Source: Eublepharis macularius (taxonomy: Eukaryota; Chordata; Lepidosauria; Squamata; Eublepharidae). From it: a DNA stretch of 64,000 nucleotides. This document shows positions 52,503 to 63,109 of this stretch, piece after piece. The stretch is taken from assembly GCF_028583425.1 (NCBI RefSeq), contig NC_072801.1, positions 21,348,001-21,412,000 on the forward strand. The letters are read 5' to 3'. A program made the position numbers and the translations under genes. Under the pieces are notes generated by a model. That model ran no database searches and had not been told where the DNA came from. It worked only from the letters and a program-made list of their open reading frames with translations. Position 1 is the stretch's first letter. Every line of letters begins with the position of its first letter.

Positions 52503-55500
52503 GTGTTACACGTGCTCATAAGTTGTCAGTGACAAGATTTGGTATTTGACTAGTTAAATATTTGGATCTTGCCCAGGATGCTGCCACTGAATGATCACTG
52601 ACTTATAATATTTATGATATTCCATGATGCAGCCGTTTTGTAGGTTTGAAAATTGTCTTGAGTGTTTAGCCCCCATGCTCTACAACTCACTCGGGTGACG
52701 GGGTGCATAAAGAGAAGCATGGTGGTAAAACTACGTGAGAGGGAAAGAAGTGGTGTGGGAAGAGGCTGGGGCAGGAAAAGTATAGGGTAGGTGTGGGGAG
52801 AAGCAGCCCAGTGGTGCCACTGACAAGGAACTGGGCTGAAATTTCTTACCTGGGCAAAAAACAAAAAACTGACATGCTGTGCCGTGATCTGTTAACTTGC
52901 ATTCTTTCATACCCAATTTCTTTATTGGTGGGTTTCTTCAAGGCAGTCCTTACTGAGCAGGATGTTGTAGCTCACACAAAGATCTAACACGAAATGGGCA
53001 TTAGAGGAGGATGTAACAGCTGTGGTGTTTTTGTTTGTTAAGGGAGAGGCCTAGTAACTTGGCAGCATTCCCTGCCCCGCACTGAATAAGATTTAATTAC
53101 GGCACATTCTTCCTCCCTTGGTCTTCCCTTGGTTAATTTCTGGCTTTGCTTGTTTAGCACAGAATGTGGATTATTTGTTCCTTTGGGGCTGGTTTAATGT
53201 GTCCATGAAGATGAATTCTGAGCACAGCACTTCTGTCTGTGCAGCTTATTCTTCCATCTCAGATGAGCAAGCCTTGCAAGTTCATTAAAAGAGGCAATTT
53301 TCACAATAAAGCAGTTGCTTATGACAGTAAGGTATCATATTTGCTATCATTGTTTTGTAAAATATTCATAGTTGAGCATTTATTCGACTGCATTAACTTC
53401 TCTGAATGCAAGAATGCTTTCATGTTCTTAGGGGATTGCATGCCGTGTGTGCCTTTTGGTAAGGGAGACTGTACTTAAAACCAGTGGTACCATCAATCCT
53501 AAAACTCAAACAAAATGTGATTTTACTACTGGGATGAGTAAAATTAAATTACTCTGGATGCATTTCTCTGGAAGCCAAGTAGGAAGTTTGCTTAACAAGA
53601 TTAATGTGGTATACAGGAGCCATTGAATTGCCTTTTGAAAGGATGGCAGAATGGTGTAATTTATAACCTTGCATCAGTACCACCTTGAATGACATACATG
53701 TCAGCATTTGAGGGAATATTTGATCATGACCATTGAGGAATCTGTGCAGTCAACTATTTCTTGGGCTCAGTGCCTTTGGAAGAACGAGTTAAGCTGCCTG
53801 CCTGAGCAGTTAGGGTATCACTATATACAAAATGCCTTCCCCAAGACAATTACAACCCCCCCCCCCCAAATCAGACCACTTGCAGACAATGGAGGGGTCT
53901 TCCAAGGTATGCAAAAAAATATGGCTTTGTATAATTTACAAACAGCCCCCCCCCCAAAGACCTGATAAGAACTGAATGTACTCAAGGAGGCAGAGAATGT
54001 TAAGAAACCGTTAAATGTAAAAAGCACAGGGGAAACTAGCCTGCCCCGAACTCTGAGAGCCTATATAATCCTAGAGGGAGGGTGTGTGTGTTTGGGGGGA
54101 TGTGAACTTCAGAATTGCCCCCCCCCTCCCTTTGCAATTCTTCAGGATTCCTGAACTTTCACTGGAAACATTTCTCTCTATATCTTGTTGGGCTTAGAAT
54201 TCATATGCGATGCGGGAACCTCTGACATTGTACAAGTTGCTTTTGACCATATGTTGATGGTCTCTCACATGGTCTGCTTCTTAAATGAGACCTGTACCTG
54301 GCTTGACAAACATGTAAAAATCATTGCTGTTAGATTCTCATGGGGAAACAGAATATTAACTTGTAGTTAACTTTTTTGGACTAAGGCATTTGAAATAAGT
54401 CAAAATTTTATTTTTTAATTTCCTGTATGCACTTGTATTCTTCGTTGGCATGTGGAAGTTAACAGGTAGTTAAAGGAGAATTGACTCTGATATTGTAATA
54501 AGACCTGCCTTACTGGGTCACACCATCTGGGCCCCCATCTGGTCTAACATCTGATAGTTGATGGGGGCCAGTCAGATAGCTCTGGGAATGTTACAAGTAG
54601 GGCATGATAGAAAATAAAACGATCCCTTATTGTAAAGAGTAGACTGGGAAGTGAAAATGGCCCTGGAGCAAGCCAAGCTGAGGAGCCTCTGTGGAGCTAG
54701 AGACCAGCACTGCAGTGTCCCTTAGTTCACTGGGGCCAACCATGATATTTAAATTCATTCATTACTTTCCCTCCCAAAATGGCAGCTGTGCAGAAGGAAA
54801 TAATTTGTGAGCTGACAACAGCCATCACCACTTATGAAGGGTCTCAGCCAAGCAGCCCGCAAGGTTTAGGCACTGTAGCTGGGGCTTGGTTCTGCTGGTT
54901 CAGGGCGACCAGTGGCTGGCTGGGGTAGTGGCCCACCAGGAACATTCCCTGTAAGTTAAATGGCCAGTCTGCCCCTGCATATTGTCTATATTCAGCATCT
55001 GATAATTACAGATATAGTGCCTCTGATCCTGGAGGTTCTTTAATTGTTATAGCCCAAAGCTTTTGATCTGGTGTATCTAAGCTAGATTTTGTTGATGCTT
55101 ATTAAATACCAAGTTCATTGTTCAAAAATGCATGCGTAAATGTGAAAGCTATTGTATGTCATCTCTAGGGTGGGGTGGAGGAATTGTGTTGTAGTGGATA
55201 AATAAGTCTTGCCAAATGCACCACACCACATGATGAAGTTGTCCGCCCCCTTAAAAGTGGCAGAAATCTCATAGCCCGTTCCACCACCTTCTTCTCCAAG
55301 ATGCCTGTTTTCACTGATCTGTAGATGTACAAGCCCAGTGGAGTTAGTGTTGGAGTTCAGCTAAGGACTGATCCCCTGCTGTGCCAAGAACCTCACTGAA
55401 TGACCTTGGGGCCATTATCTTGCTCAACCTAGCCTACCTCATAGAGTGGTTGTTAAGCTAAAGGAGGGCAAAATGTCTTGCTGAGCTCCTTGGAGCAAGG

Positions 55501-55618
55501 GTGAGGTAAAAAACCTCGTTGCAAAGGTGAATGATTTGAAGAGGTGAGGTGAAATTTTTGCCTGTGTTCCAATGTATAGAACTGTATTCATTTTGCTGCT
55601 GCTCTTATCAATTTCTAG
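52503..55618. other. LMTK2 intron 1, no recognisable feature
   Basis: Includes C-runs near 53858, 53947 and 54117. Words near 54505-54560 ('ctgccttactgggtcacacc') faintly recall the repeat at 38908-39212. No gene is seen up to the exon 2 acceptor. Confidence 0.4.
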
Positions 55619-55746
55619 GGGCAGCAGCAGCAGGAGTTGAGGTTCCCTTCTCGTTAGTGATTCTGTCTGCCTGCAGCCTTGTAGTGCTGGTGCTACTGTC
55701 GGTGAACTGCGTATCCTGCTGTAAAGATCAAGAGATAAACTTCAAG
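55619..55746 (+). CDS. LMTK2: LMTK2 exon 2: transmembrane segment
   Basis: Acceptor ttctag|ggg and donor aag|gtgagt bound 128 nt encoding residues 44-86. After an Ala-rich lead, the helix '[18 protein letters not shown]' (about 53-70) is followed by 'NCVSCCKD', a conserved LMTK2 signature; the cysteines beside the membrane are plausible palmitoylation sites (inference). Incoming phase 1 and outgoing phase 0 agree with exons 1 and 3. With the hydrophobic run in exon 1 this gives the two closely spaced membrane segments typical of the LMTK family, leaving the kinase on the cytosolic side. Confidence 0.95.
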
Positions 55747-56085
55747 GTGAGTACAGAAGGAAGGAATAGCGCCATTCCTCTTGTCCGGTATCTGTTGTTG
55801 GTGTGTAAAATTCCCTGTTGAGACTCAACTTCATTCTGTGATGTTCAAGCTATTTTTTGTTGCTGCTGCTGCTTTAACTTGGGGTTTCCCTAAAACTGCC
55901 AGATTTTTGAACCATTGCTGGAGCAGATTGTGATTCATAAGAAACTGGTACTTCCTTGTGCTCTGTGCATATATTTTGAAGTAATTAGCAATGGACAAAC
56001 TAAGGAAAAGCCCCTTTTATGTTCAAGAAACTTTGTTCTTGTAGTTCCTCATACTTTCAAAGTAAATGAGAGAATTACTTATTTA
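55747..56085. other. LMTK2 intron 2, start; no feature
   Basis: Anonymous sequence between exon 2 and the Helitron. Confidence 0.4.
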
Positions 56086-56735
56086 CTAGTAACAAAGCCC
56101 GTTGTGGGAAAAAATACGGGCGCTAGAAAGGGGAGGCAGGCAGGCGGGAATTCCCTCCTCATCTATCACTGATCCTGGCTGGATGAAGGTTGGGGGGGGG
56201 GGGGCGCAAGAATGGCCACCTCCTCTGCACCTCATCTTGGCCAAGCGAAGGAGGAGGTGGGCATTGCAACCTGCTGTGCACCTGATCCCACCCGGGTGAA
56301 TTGGGGGCAGGCATTGCCTCCTGCTCCACTCCTGATCCCCGCCGAGTGAAGGGGCAGGCCTTGCCACTTGCTCTGTGTCTGATCCCGGCTGGGTGAAGTG
56401 GGGGTGGGCATTGCTACCTGCTCCACTCCTGATTCCGGCTGGGTGAACTGGGAGGGGCATTGCTGCCTGCTCCATGCATGATTCCGGCAAGTTGAACGGG
56501 GGTGGATGGGTGGGCATTGCCTCCTGCTCTGCACTTGATTCAGGCCGGGTGAAGGGGTGGTGGGCATCACCTCATTCTCCGCTCCTGATCCCAGCTGGGT
56601 GAAGAGGGGTGGGCATTGCCACCTACTCCACTCGTGATACCAGCTGGATGAAGGCGGGAGATGAGCATTGCCACCTACTTTGCTCCTGATCCCAGCTTGT
56701 TGTCTTGAATACACTTAGCCTTTTATATAGTAGGA
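56086..56735 (-). mobile_element. Non-autonomous Helitron
   Basis: Read on the minus strand the element begins TCCTACTATATAAAAGGC (at 56735), like the 5' ends of vertebrate Helitrons. It ends with a hairpin, GCCCGT...ACGGGC, a 7-nt spacer and CTAG (56086-56089). The host flanks are A before the 5' end and T after the 3' end, the A|T target expected of rolling-circle transposons, with no target duplication. The 650-bp interior is nearly all a minisatellite; there is no Rep/helicase frame. Located 340 bp downstream of LMTK2 exon 2. Confidence 0.85.
56169..56700. repeat. ~50-bp minisatellite inside the Helitron
   Basis: About ten diverged units each begin 'tgatcccggctgggtgaa' or a variant, and continue 'ggtgggcattgccacctgct' and 'ccactcc'. 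Unit length is roughly 47-60 bp. The absence of stops across units yields open frames on the minus strand rich in 'PTHP', 'QCP' and 'SG', which I regard as non-coding. Confidence 0.9.
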
Positions 56736-56739
56736 TTTA

Positions 56740-56985
56740 CTTTAGAACATTTTTATGCCGCACTGTCTTTAAGGAGCTTAGGGTGGTGTACCTCATTTTC
56801 TCTTTCTCTGTATTATCCTCACAGCAACCCTGCCAGGTGGCTTAGATAGAGAGCGAGAGAATGTATGACTGGCCCAAGGGCATCTAGTGAACTTCTTTAG
56901 CAGAGTCGAGATCTGAACTTGGGTCTCTCAGATCCTAGTCCAACCCTGCTAACCACTGTACTACTCTGGCAGATCTTGCTAAGAT
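56740..56985 (-). repeat. tRNA-derived SINE, full length, diverged
   Basis: The minus strand has 'gtagtacagtggttagcagg' (A box), 'cccaagttcagatctcgact' (B-box region), the body 'taagccacctggcagggttg', and a tail close to that of the 23440 subfamily. It begins a few bases past the Helitron end. Confidence 0.7.
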
Positions 56986-58454
56986 GTGCTGTAAGAGTCA
57001 GAGCAACAGATATGGAAGACACTGTTCATTGTGTGTGTTTATTTTCCTGAATTTCTGAGCTGAGAAACCTTTTATTGTAAATGTTAGAATGAAAAGAGAT
57101 TTAAATAAATGAAAAAATGCCTCCCTTTTACATTGAAGAAATTGCTCTTTCAAAAACAAGGTTATGTTAATAAAACAGTTAATTCAGTTAATAAAGCAGT
57201 CTCTGTAATATGTGGGAAAGTCTGAGGCCTCTTAATGAGTAGTAGTTATTAAAATTAATATTCTCTTGGATCAGATATTCTAATACACAGCCAGAGGATG
57301 AAAGCTTCAACAAATGGTTGATTTGGGATTTTGGAATGTAAAGAATGAGATGAACAGGATATTGTTTGGCAGCTGTCTAGTCAAGCATAATAGACTGGTG
57401 AAAGATGCCTTTTTATTAGTTTTTTTCCCTTCCTTGGATGTTGATACCACCCCTAAAAGTATTCTCCTTTCCTCTCCGCTATGGCCACGTAACTTAACCT
57501 CACTGAAAGCTGACACTTTCGGTGTGGGACAGAGTCTGGACAACATTCTGTCACATGCACAGGGAACAATAGGGTGATCATTCTGCTACAACCCCCCCCC
57601 CCTTTGAAGAGGAATGTAGGTGGAAAACTTTGAACAGAAAAGCCACAGAGTTAAGATAGAAAAGATCTGAGCAGGGTTCAGCAAGAATCTAGGCCAAGAT
57701 AAAAACTTGTGATTAGTTCTGAACTTGTGTTTCCAAAACAGTGACTCGCGTGCTGTATGGCAAACAGCTTTTATAACAGGGATTTCTTCAAATGGTTTTA
57801 ATCTGGCATTGTGTGGTGTCCGTTTCTTGTTTTCATGTTCTTAGTCGGTTGTATACTATGCACTTTATAAAAGCATCTCTTTGAATCCCAGACTAAGTCT
57901 CCTGTTTGAGGGTCTCCTTGCAAAGTACATGTGGATTTTTCATTTCTATGCAGTGTTGTCCATGTGTGTTTCTTTGCAGAGAGAACAAACCTTACTTTAG
58001 AAGTGACGTAGGATAAAGTATTTGGTGAGCCTTCCCAACAGAGTAGCTCTAAGTCCTCTTTATGAGTTCTGTCTTGTCTGGAGGTGGTGGTGGTGGTGCG
58101 ATCCTTGCGTTACGAGTCCATCTGTGGAGCTTATTATAGCCTGCTATGTGCGTGATGATTTATCTGTGTCTGTAAGAGACAGGCAGCCATCAAAAGCGAG
58201 TGGTTTAGCAGTACCCGGTTTGCTGAGGACAGAGGGTAATTCCCCCTTTACCCTAAAATTCATTTCTGTGCGGGCAAGTCACAGTTTATACTCCGCTTTC
58301 TTCAGTATAGATCTGTGTATGTTCTAGACCCAGATGGCCTTCCTTTATGAGGGAAGAAGGAAAGGCTTTGTTCAGATTAGCTGAAGAATGCTACTCAGAT
58401 TATTACTGTTGTGTGCACATGTGGATAACAGATTGCAGGATGATTCTGCAGAGC
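56986..58454. other. LMTK2 intron 2, no recognisable feature
   Basis: Anonymous AT-rich sequence with a C-run near 57592. Confidence 0.4.
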
Positions 58455-58640
58455 TTCAGCTTCAGCTTTATTTAATTCGGTATATAACCAGCACAAGTCT
58501 CTACAGTAAAACCAGAGTAACAGAATAAATAGACACACTAAAATTCAAGCTATCAAAGTACATTAAAACCTACCTACAAGATTTACTTTAAAATTCTCCA
58601 CCTTCTCTATAGAGATTAAAATCAAAGTAAAAAGATACTC
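58455..58640 (-). repeat. LINE 3' tail, minus, family unknown
   Basis: The minus strand ends 'gctggttatataccgaatta' plus 'aataaagctgaagctgaag'. It resembles a LINE 3' end with a short tandem tail. Confidence 0.4.
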
Positions 58641-59189
58641 ATTCTCATCAGCCTCCCAGCTACATTAGGCTTTGTCTTTACGAATCTTGTGGGCTGTAAC
58701 TAAAAATTTGGCATTCTGCAGAGCTTATTGGAGCGGATTTTTGCAATTTACAAAAAAACCCATAGATCTTCTTAAAGAATTGTTTGCAGCTGCTATCAGG
58801 TGCAGCATAATGTGTGATTAAGCTTGCGGTGCTGTCAAAGGTTGGTGTAAAACACTTTTTTTTACAAAATGCTATTTTTATGTACTGATGAGAGCTTGCA
58901 TGTTGAAAACAGCTCCCCATTTCTCCACTTGTCGCATTTTCAATTAAAAATACAGCGCAAGTAGGATTCTGAAACTGTCATGATGTTAACACATTGAGAA
59001 GCAAAGTGGTCTGTTGGGCAAATTTAGCTGAAAATGTGTGCCTCCACTGAGCCCAGTGTCCCCTCCTCTTGGCCACCAGTGGGCCATGTCCCCCTTTTAG
59101 TGCCAAAGGTTTTATTGCCTGGTAGTTTCAGGGGAGGAAGGAGGTCTTGGGCCCACTCATGGCTTTTTGTTGGGCTTGGTCTGTTCCTG
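58641..59189. other. LMTK2 intron 2, no recognisable feature
   Basis: Anonymous sequence. Confidence 0.4.
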
Positions 59190-59345
59190 GTGTTTGTTTT
59201 TTATTTATTTTAAATATTTATATCTACCTTATCCCCACAAACTCAAGACAGCTAACAAAGCAGCAAGATGTCACAAGTGTCTGACAAGTCAAAACCAATA
59301 TACTAGTGAACACAGTTAAAAGCCAGCACAATTAAAAAGTCAAAG
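59190..59345 (-). repeat. LINE 3' tail, minus
   Basis: 'ttttatttattttaaatatt', 'tatatctaccttatccccac' and 'agacagctaacaaagcagca' show a minus-strand LINE tail of the group that also ends at about 59950-60120. Confidence 0.5.
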
Positions 59346-59949
59346 AAAGTTTACCTCCTCCACACCAAATGTCCTCTGGAGCTAAGAATCCCACTCCCCC
59401 CGTGGGGGCAGTGGATCCCCCACTCACAGCCTCCATCCCCCACTACTGCTTACCAGGCCAGCAGGGGTGGGGGATGGTGTGGAGAATGGGTGTGGAGCTC
59501 CTACGTGCTCCAGAGGACTTCCTTGTCATGCTGGGAATTCCAACACAAGAAAGTGAAGGCCCCCGCGCGGAGCCAATTTGATAAAACTTGGGTCAGCAAA
59601 CTAGTGCTGAGGACCAATTTTGATCCAATTGGCCCCACTCAAGGACCTTCACTTCCTTGTCATGCTGGGAATGACATCATTCCTGGTATGACAAGGAAGT
59701 CTGCTGGAGCATGCGCACGAGCCAAGTTCCCCCATGCGTGCCCCCCACAATCCCCCCATCCTCCAGTTTGAGCCCCTGGGAACTTGGAAACCCTGTCCGG
59801 AACAGAACAGACTTCCACACCTCCCTGAATGCAGCAAGTGAAGACGCCCACTGCACTCGCTTCGGTGGGCCATTTGAAAAGAATGGACCCATCACAGAGA
59901 ACTTGTCAGTTGCTAAATGCTAAACGCCCCAGCGTTCACTAAGGGAAGA
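59346..59949. other. LMTK2 intron 2, hairpin sequence
   Basis: 'cttccttgtcatgctgggaa' (59651 onward) is followed within 30 bp by its near complement, 'ttcctggtatgacaaggaag', and a third direct copy lies at 59518. This may be an old fold-back element; ends are not definable. Confidence 0.4.
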
Positions 59950-60120
59950 TTATTTGTTTGTTTATTTAAAACATTTATATACCCTTATTCTGAAAACAGT
60001 TTTTAAAAGACTGTCTCCATGCATACTCTTCATTAAAAAAGAAACAAGAGATTAAAACCCATCATAAAAACAAATAATAGTAACTGCCATTATCAGGGCC
60101 AACATGACAATAAACAGTGA
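59950..60120 (-). repeat. LINE 3' tail, minus
   Basis: 'tttgtttatttaaaacattt', 'atatacccttattctgaaaa' resembles the tail at 59190. Tentative. Confidence 0.4.
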
Positions 60121-60519
60121 GCTACCCAAATAATTACTTCCCTCCCACAGCTGACAAATAATGCTATGATGCTGGAAGTGTTCCATAGCAGTGTGGAGGA
60201 AACGTGTACAGAGCCCTCAGGAAGAGGTTTTGGGCATAAGATGGAAGATCCAACCTTACGCTGTTTTTCTGCAAGCTTATGCGATTTGTTTCATGACTTT
60301 TTCCTTCATCAGCCGTACAGGGAATAGTGTCCGTTTAGATTGATGAGCTGTAGCAATTACAGTTGTACCTTGGGAATGTTTGATTCTGCAGTTTAAGTAT
60401 TGATTTGGCTGAGAATAAGGGCCAGATTTTGTGCACGTTATAAAATATTAAGCCTGTCTGAGTTTCTAAGGAGCATTCCTTTTTTTGTTATTGTTGTGCT
60501 GCTCTTTTTGCTTTTATAG

Positions 60520-60664
60520 GAATTTGAGGACAACTTTGATGATGAAATAGACTTCACACCACCAGCAGAAGACACACCATCTGTTCAGTCTCCAGCAGAA
60601 GTGTTCATACTTTCGGTTCCGAGCATCTCTTTGCCGCCTCCATCGCAGTTCCAGCTTCCCCCAG
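60520..60664 (+). CDS. LMTK2: LMTK2 exon 3: acidic juxtamembrane segment
   Basis: Acceptor ttatag|gaa and donor cag|gtaaga bound 145 nt encoding residues 87-134 plus one base. The translation '[18 protein letters not shown]' followed by '[11 protein letters not shown]' is very highly conserved in LMTK2 and not shared with LMTK1 or LMTK3 as I recall them, so it fixes the paralogue. It forms the acidic, Pro/Ser-rich linker between membrane and kinase. Phases agree with both neighbours. The end '[12 protein letters not shown]' diverges from mammals. Confidence 0.96.
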
Positions 60665-61960
60665 GTAAGACCTTTCTGGCTGAGAATTATGTCTCTCTCC
60701 TTTCCCCTCACCCCCAGTCTAAGCATGTCACTGGACTGTCCTCTGATGCTTGGTTTCATGAATGGAGCTCCTCTTCATGATAGCTGTTAGCAAATCCAAA
60801 GCACAATTGTTGTGCTTCCCAGGAGGGTCTTTTGAGCCTCATAACATCTTGCATGCAGTCCTTGTGATGCAATCCTGCTAATTAATTAAACAGCTCCCAG
60901 TGTACATATTGGCAAATGTATTGTTTTTCAACGTACTGACTTTTAAAAATGCTACTTTCTGTAATGTGCTTTTCTGCTGTCTTCGTCAGATGTTCTAGCC
61001 CCCCCTCCCCTTAATTTTTTTTGGTTATTTTATCAGTCTCCCACAGAATGCCATTCCAGAATAGGATGATCTTTCTTAATCTTGTTTCTGGAAGTATTTT
61101 AAATAGGAGCTGTGAACCTTGATAAAAAATAGCCTCTTGTTTGGAAAATCAGAAGATGGAGGCTCTAAGCCTGCATACATTATTTGTCTGAGGCTCATGT
61201 GGTTGTCTGCCATGTTGAGAGTCTGAAATAAAACCTTAAATTTTTGCAAAGGCTTAGGATGGATTTACATATAACAGGGCAGTCCTCCCCACCCCTAAAA
61301 AAAGGATTAGGCAAACTCACGGAAGATGGCTCCATCAGGAGCAGCTAGCCACATTAGCTAAATGAAGCTGCTTTGTTTTGTGGCTGTATATTCCAATGCT
61401 AGATGCCGGGGCAAGGAAGAGATGGCTCTTGTTTGTTCTTGGCCAGCTTGTGAATTTTCATAGGCATCTGGTTTGCCAGGTAATGTCAAGATGGAATGCT
61501 TGACCATATGGATCCTGGTTGGATCCAGTTATGCAATTTTTACTTTGTGCTCATTTTTAATTGGATTGGTTATCTCCCCTCAACATTATTTCCACTAATA
61601 GTTAATTATATGCATGGAGATACTTTGTCACTGAAAAATAAATGTATAAATATCTTTGAATGTTACTAGAAATGACTCCTTTGTGGGGAGTGGGGGAAAG
61701 AAAATGCTTAGGAATAATTGCAGATTTTGTAATCACACATGGATCCAGTTAAACCCCTAGCAGCAAAATGACAAAACAGTTCCCTGGTAGAGGGTGCCAA
61801 ATAACATAGCAACGGAGACTGTTCTAATAAGATGCTTTCCAACTCTGCTACCTGAGATCTTTCAACTGGTAACACCATGGATTGAATCTGAGAACTTCTG
61901 CAGTAAAGCATGTTCTGTACTATGGAGTAGTGCTGCTTCTCTCTCTCCCCCTTACCTGCA
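60665..61960. other. LMTK2 intron 3, no recognisable feature
   Basis: Anonymous sequence up to the PLE copy. Confidence 0.4.
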
Positions 61961-62039
61961 GAGGAGTTAGCCGTGTGAGTCTGTAGTAGCAAAATCAAAA
62001 AGAGTCCAGTAGCACCTTTAAGACTAACCAACTTTATTG

Positions 62040-62077
62040 TAGCATAAGCTTTCGAGAATCACAGTTCTCTTCGTCAG
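62040..62077 (-). ncRNA. Hammerhead-like motif of the PLE terminus
   Basis: Minus strand: CUGACGA, A, GAGAA-CUGUGA-UUCUC, GAAA, GC-UUAU-GC, UA. The core is intact, as in the 34.7- and 52.4-kb copies. Confidence 0.6.
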
Positions 62078-62341
62078 ATGCATGGAGGGCAAGAAGAAAC
62101 TGGTCAGACATATAGGTGGAGAGGGGAGGGCGGAGTAGATGCAAACAGTAGCTTCTGATATGGAGATCAGTAGCTTCTGAGTAGATGCAAAGTAGGCGGA
62201 GTAGATGCAAACAATAGCTTCTGATACGGAGATCAGTTTGCTTCTGTTAAGGAAGTCAGTTACTTCTGATAGTGAGATAACCATTCATAGTCCCTATTCA
62301 ATCCAAGTCTGACTGAGTCAAATTTACATATGAATTCCAAT

Positions 62342-62677
62342 TCAGCAGCTTCCCCGTTGGATTCTATTTTTGAAAGGTTTCTGTTGAACTACAGTGAACT
62401 TTAAGTCCTTGATGGAATGTCCTGATAAATTGAAGTGTTCTCCCACTGGTTTCTGGATGTTGCCATTTTTAATGTCAGATTTGTGTCCATTTATTCTTTT
62501 GGGCAGATGTTGGCTGGTTTGTCCAATGTACAGAGCAGATGGACATTGTTGGCATATGAGGGCATATATCACATTGGAGGATGAGCAGTTGTAAGAGCCA
62601 GTGAGAGAAGTTGTAAGAGCCAGTAAGAGCAGATGAACAATGTCCAGCCAACCTCTGCGCAAAAGACACAAAAGCAA
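62342..62677 (-). pseudogene. GIY-YIG endonuclease fragment of a PLE
   Basis: The translation contains 'VIYALICQQC' and 'ALYIGQTSQHLPKRINGH' followed by 'EHFNLSGHSIKDLKF'. These are the two GIY-YIG strands, the conserved Arg and the downstream EHF/H region of PLE endonucleases. It differs clearly from the GIY-YIG of the 24-27 kb element (spacing 'CQQCPSALYIG' versus 'CSCGQVYIG'), so it is a different lineage, perhaps Neptune-like. About 111 codons remain; a small duplication ('gttgtaagagccagt' twice, 62589-62630) damages the upstream part. Confidence 0.8.
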
Positions 62678-63035
62678 GTGACAATACCATTTGTGTTAAA
62701 TGGTATTGTGGACAGTGTTAATCATCAGCTATAGAGGGAAAATAGACACTAATCTATCTTTGTTTTAGTTTTGTTTTTGAATTCTTACAAAGCTGAGTGC
62801 CTGGTGTCAAATCAAAGCATTCATCTATAAAAGCATGTCTTGAGCAGATGTTATGGAAAGCCACCTAGTTGTGCAAATCAGATTTCTTTCCAAGGCATTG
62901 TATATGCTGGTGTACTGTTCTGCAATGAACTGTATGAGGATTTTTTTTAAAAAAAGAAAACCATTTAGTAATGAACACAGTACAAATTGTGGTTATACTT
63001 TCATTGATATGTTGACTTTTTGTTATTTATTTCAG

Positions 63036-63109
63036 AGGAATCAAAGTCTCAAGTAGCACGTCAGAATCTAAACTACATCCAAGAAATTGGAAATGGTTGG
63101 TTTGGAAAG
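63036..63109 (+). CDS. LMTK2: LMTK2 exon 4: start of kinase domain
   Basis: Acceptor tttcag|agg and donor aag|gtgaga bound 74 nt encoding residues 135-159. '[22 protein letters not shown]' leads into the ATP-binding glycine-rich loop (G-N-G-W-F-G), after which the donor follows at phase 0; the expected Val and catalytic Lys lie in the next exon beyond the window. The conserved order confirms the plus-strand gene model. Confidence 0.95.

Larger units (their letters stand above)
61961..62690 (-). mobile_element. Penelope-like element, 5'-truncated, second lineage
   Basis: On the minus strand a GIY-YIG fragment (62677-62342) is followed by a 3'UTR with repeated 'gaagctactgatctcc' and 'gcatctactccgcc' words, then the hammerhead-bearing terminus (62077-61961). 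That terminus is the same as in the mini-elements at 34581-34805 and 52288-52490, so this copy shows which protein family mobilised them. The RT core is missing. No target duplication is recognised. Confidence 0.85.

Noticed and set aside
56086..56714. Minus-strand frames of 143 and 160 codons resembling a repetitive secreted protein
   Set aside because: They are translations of the Helitron minisatellite, with no start context or conservation signal.
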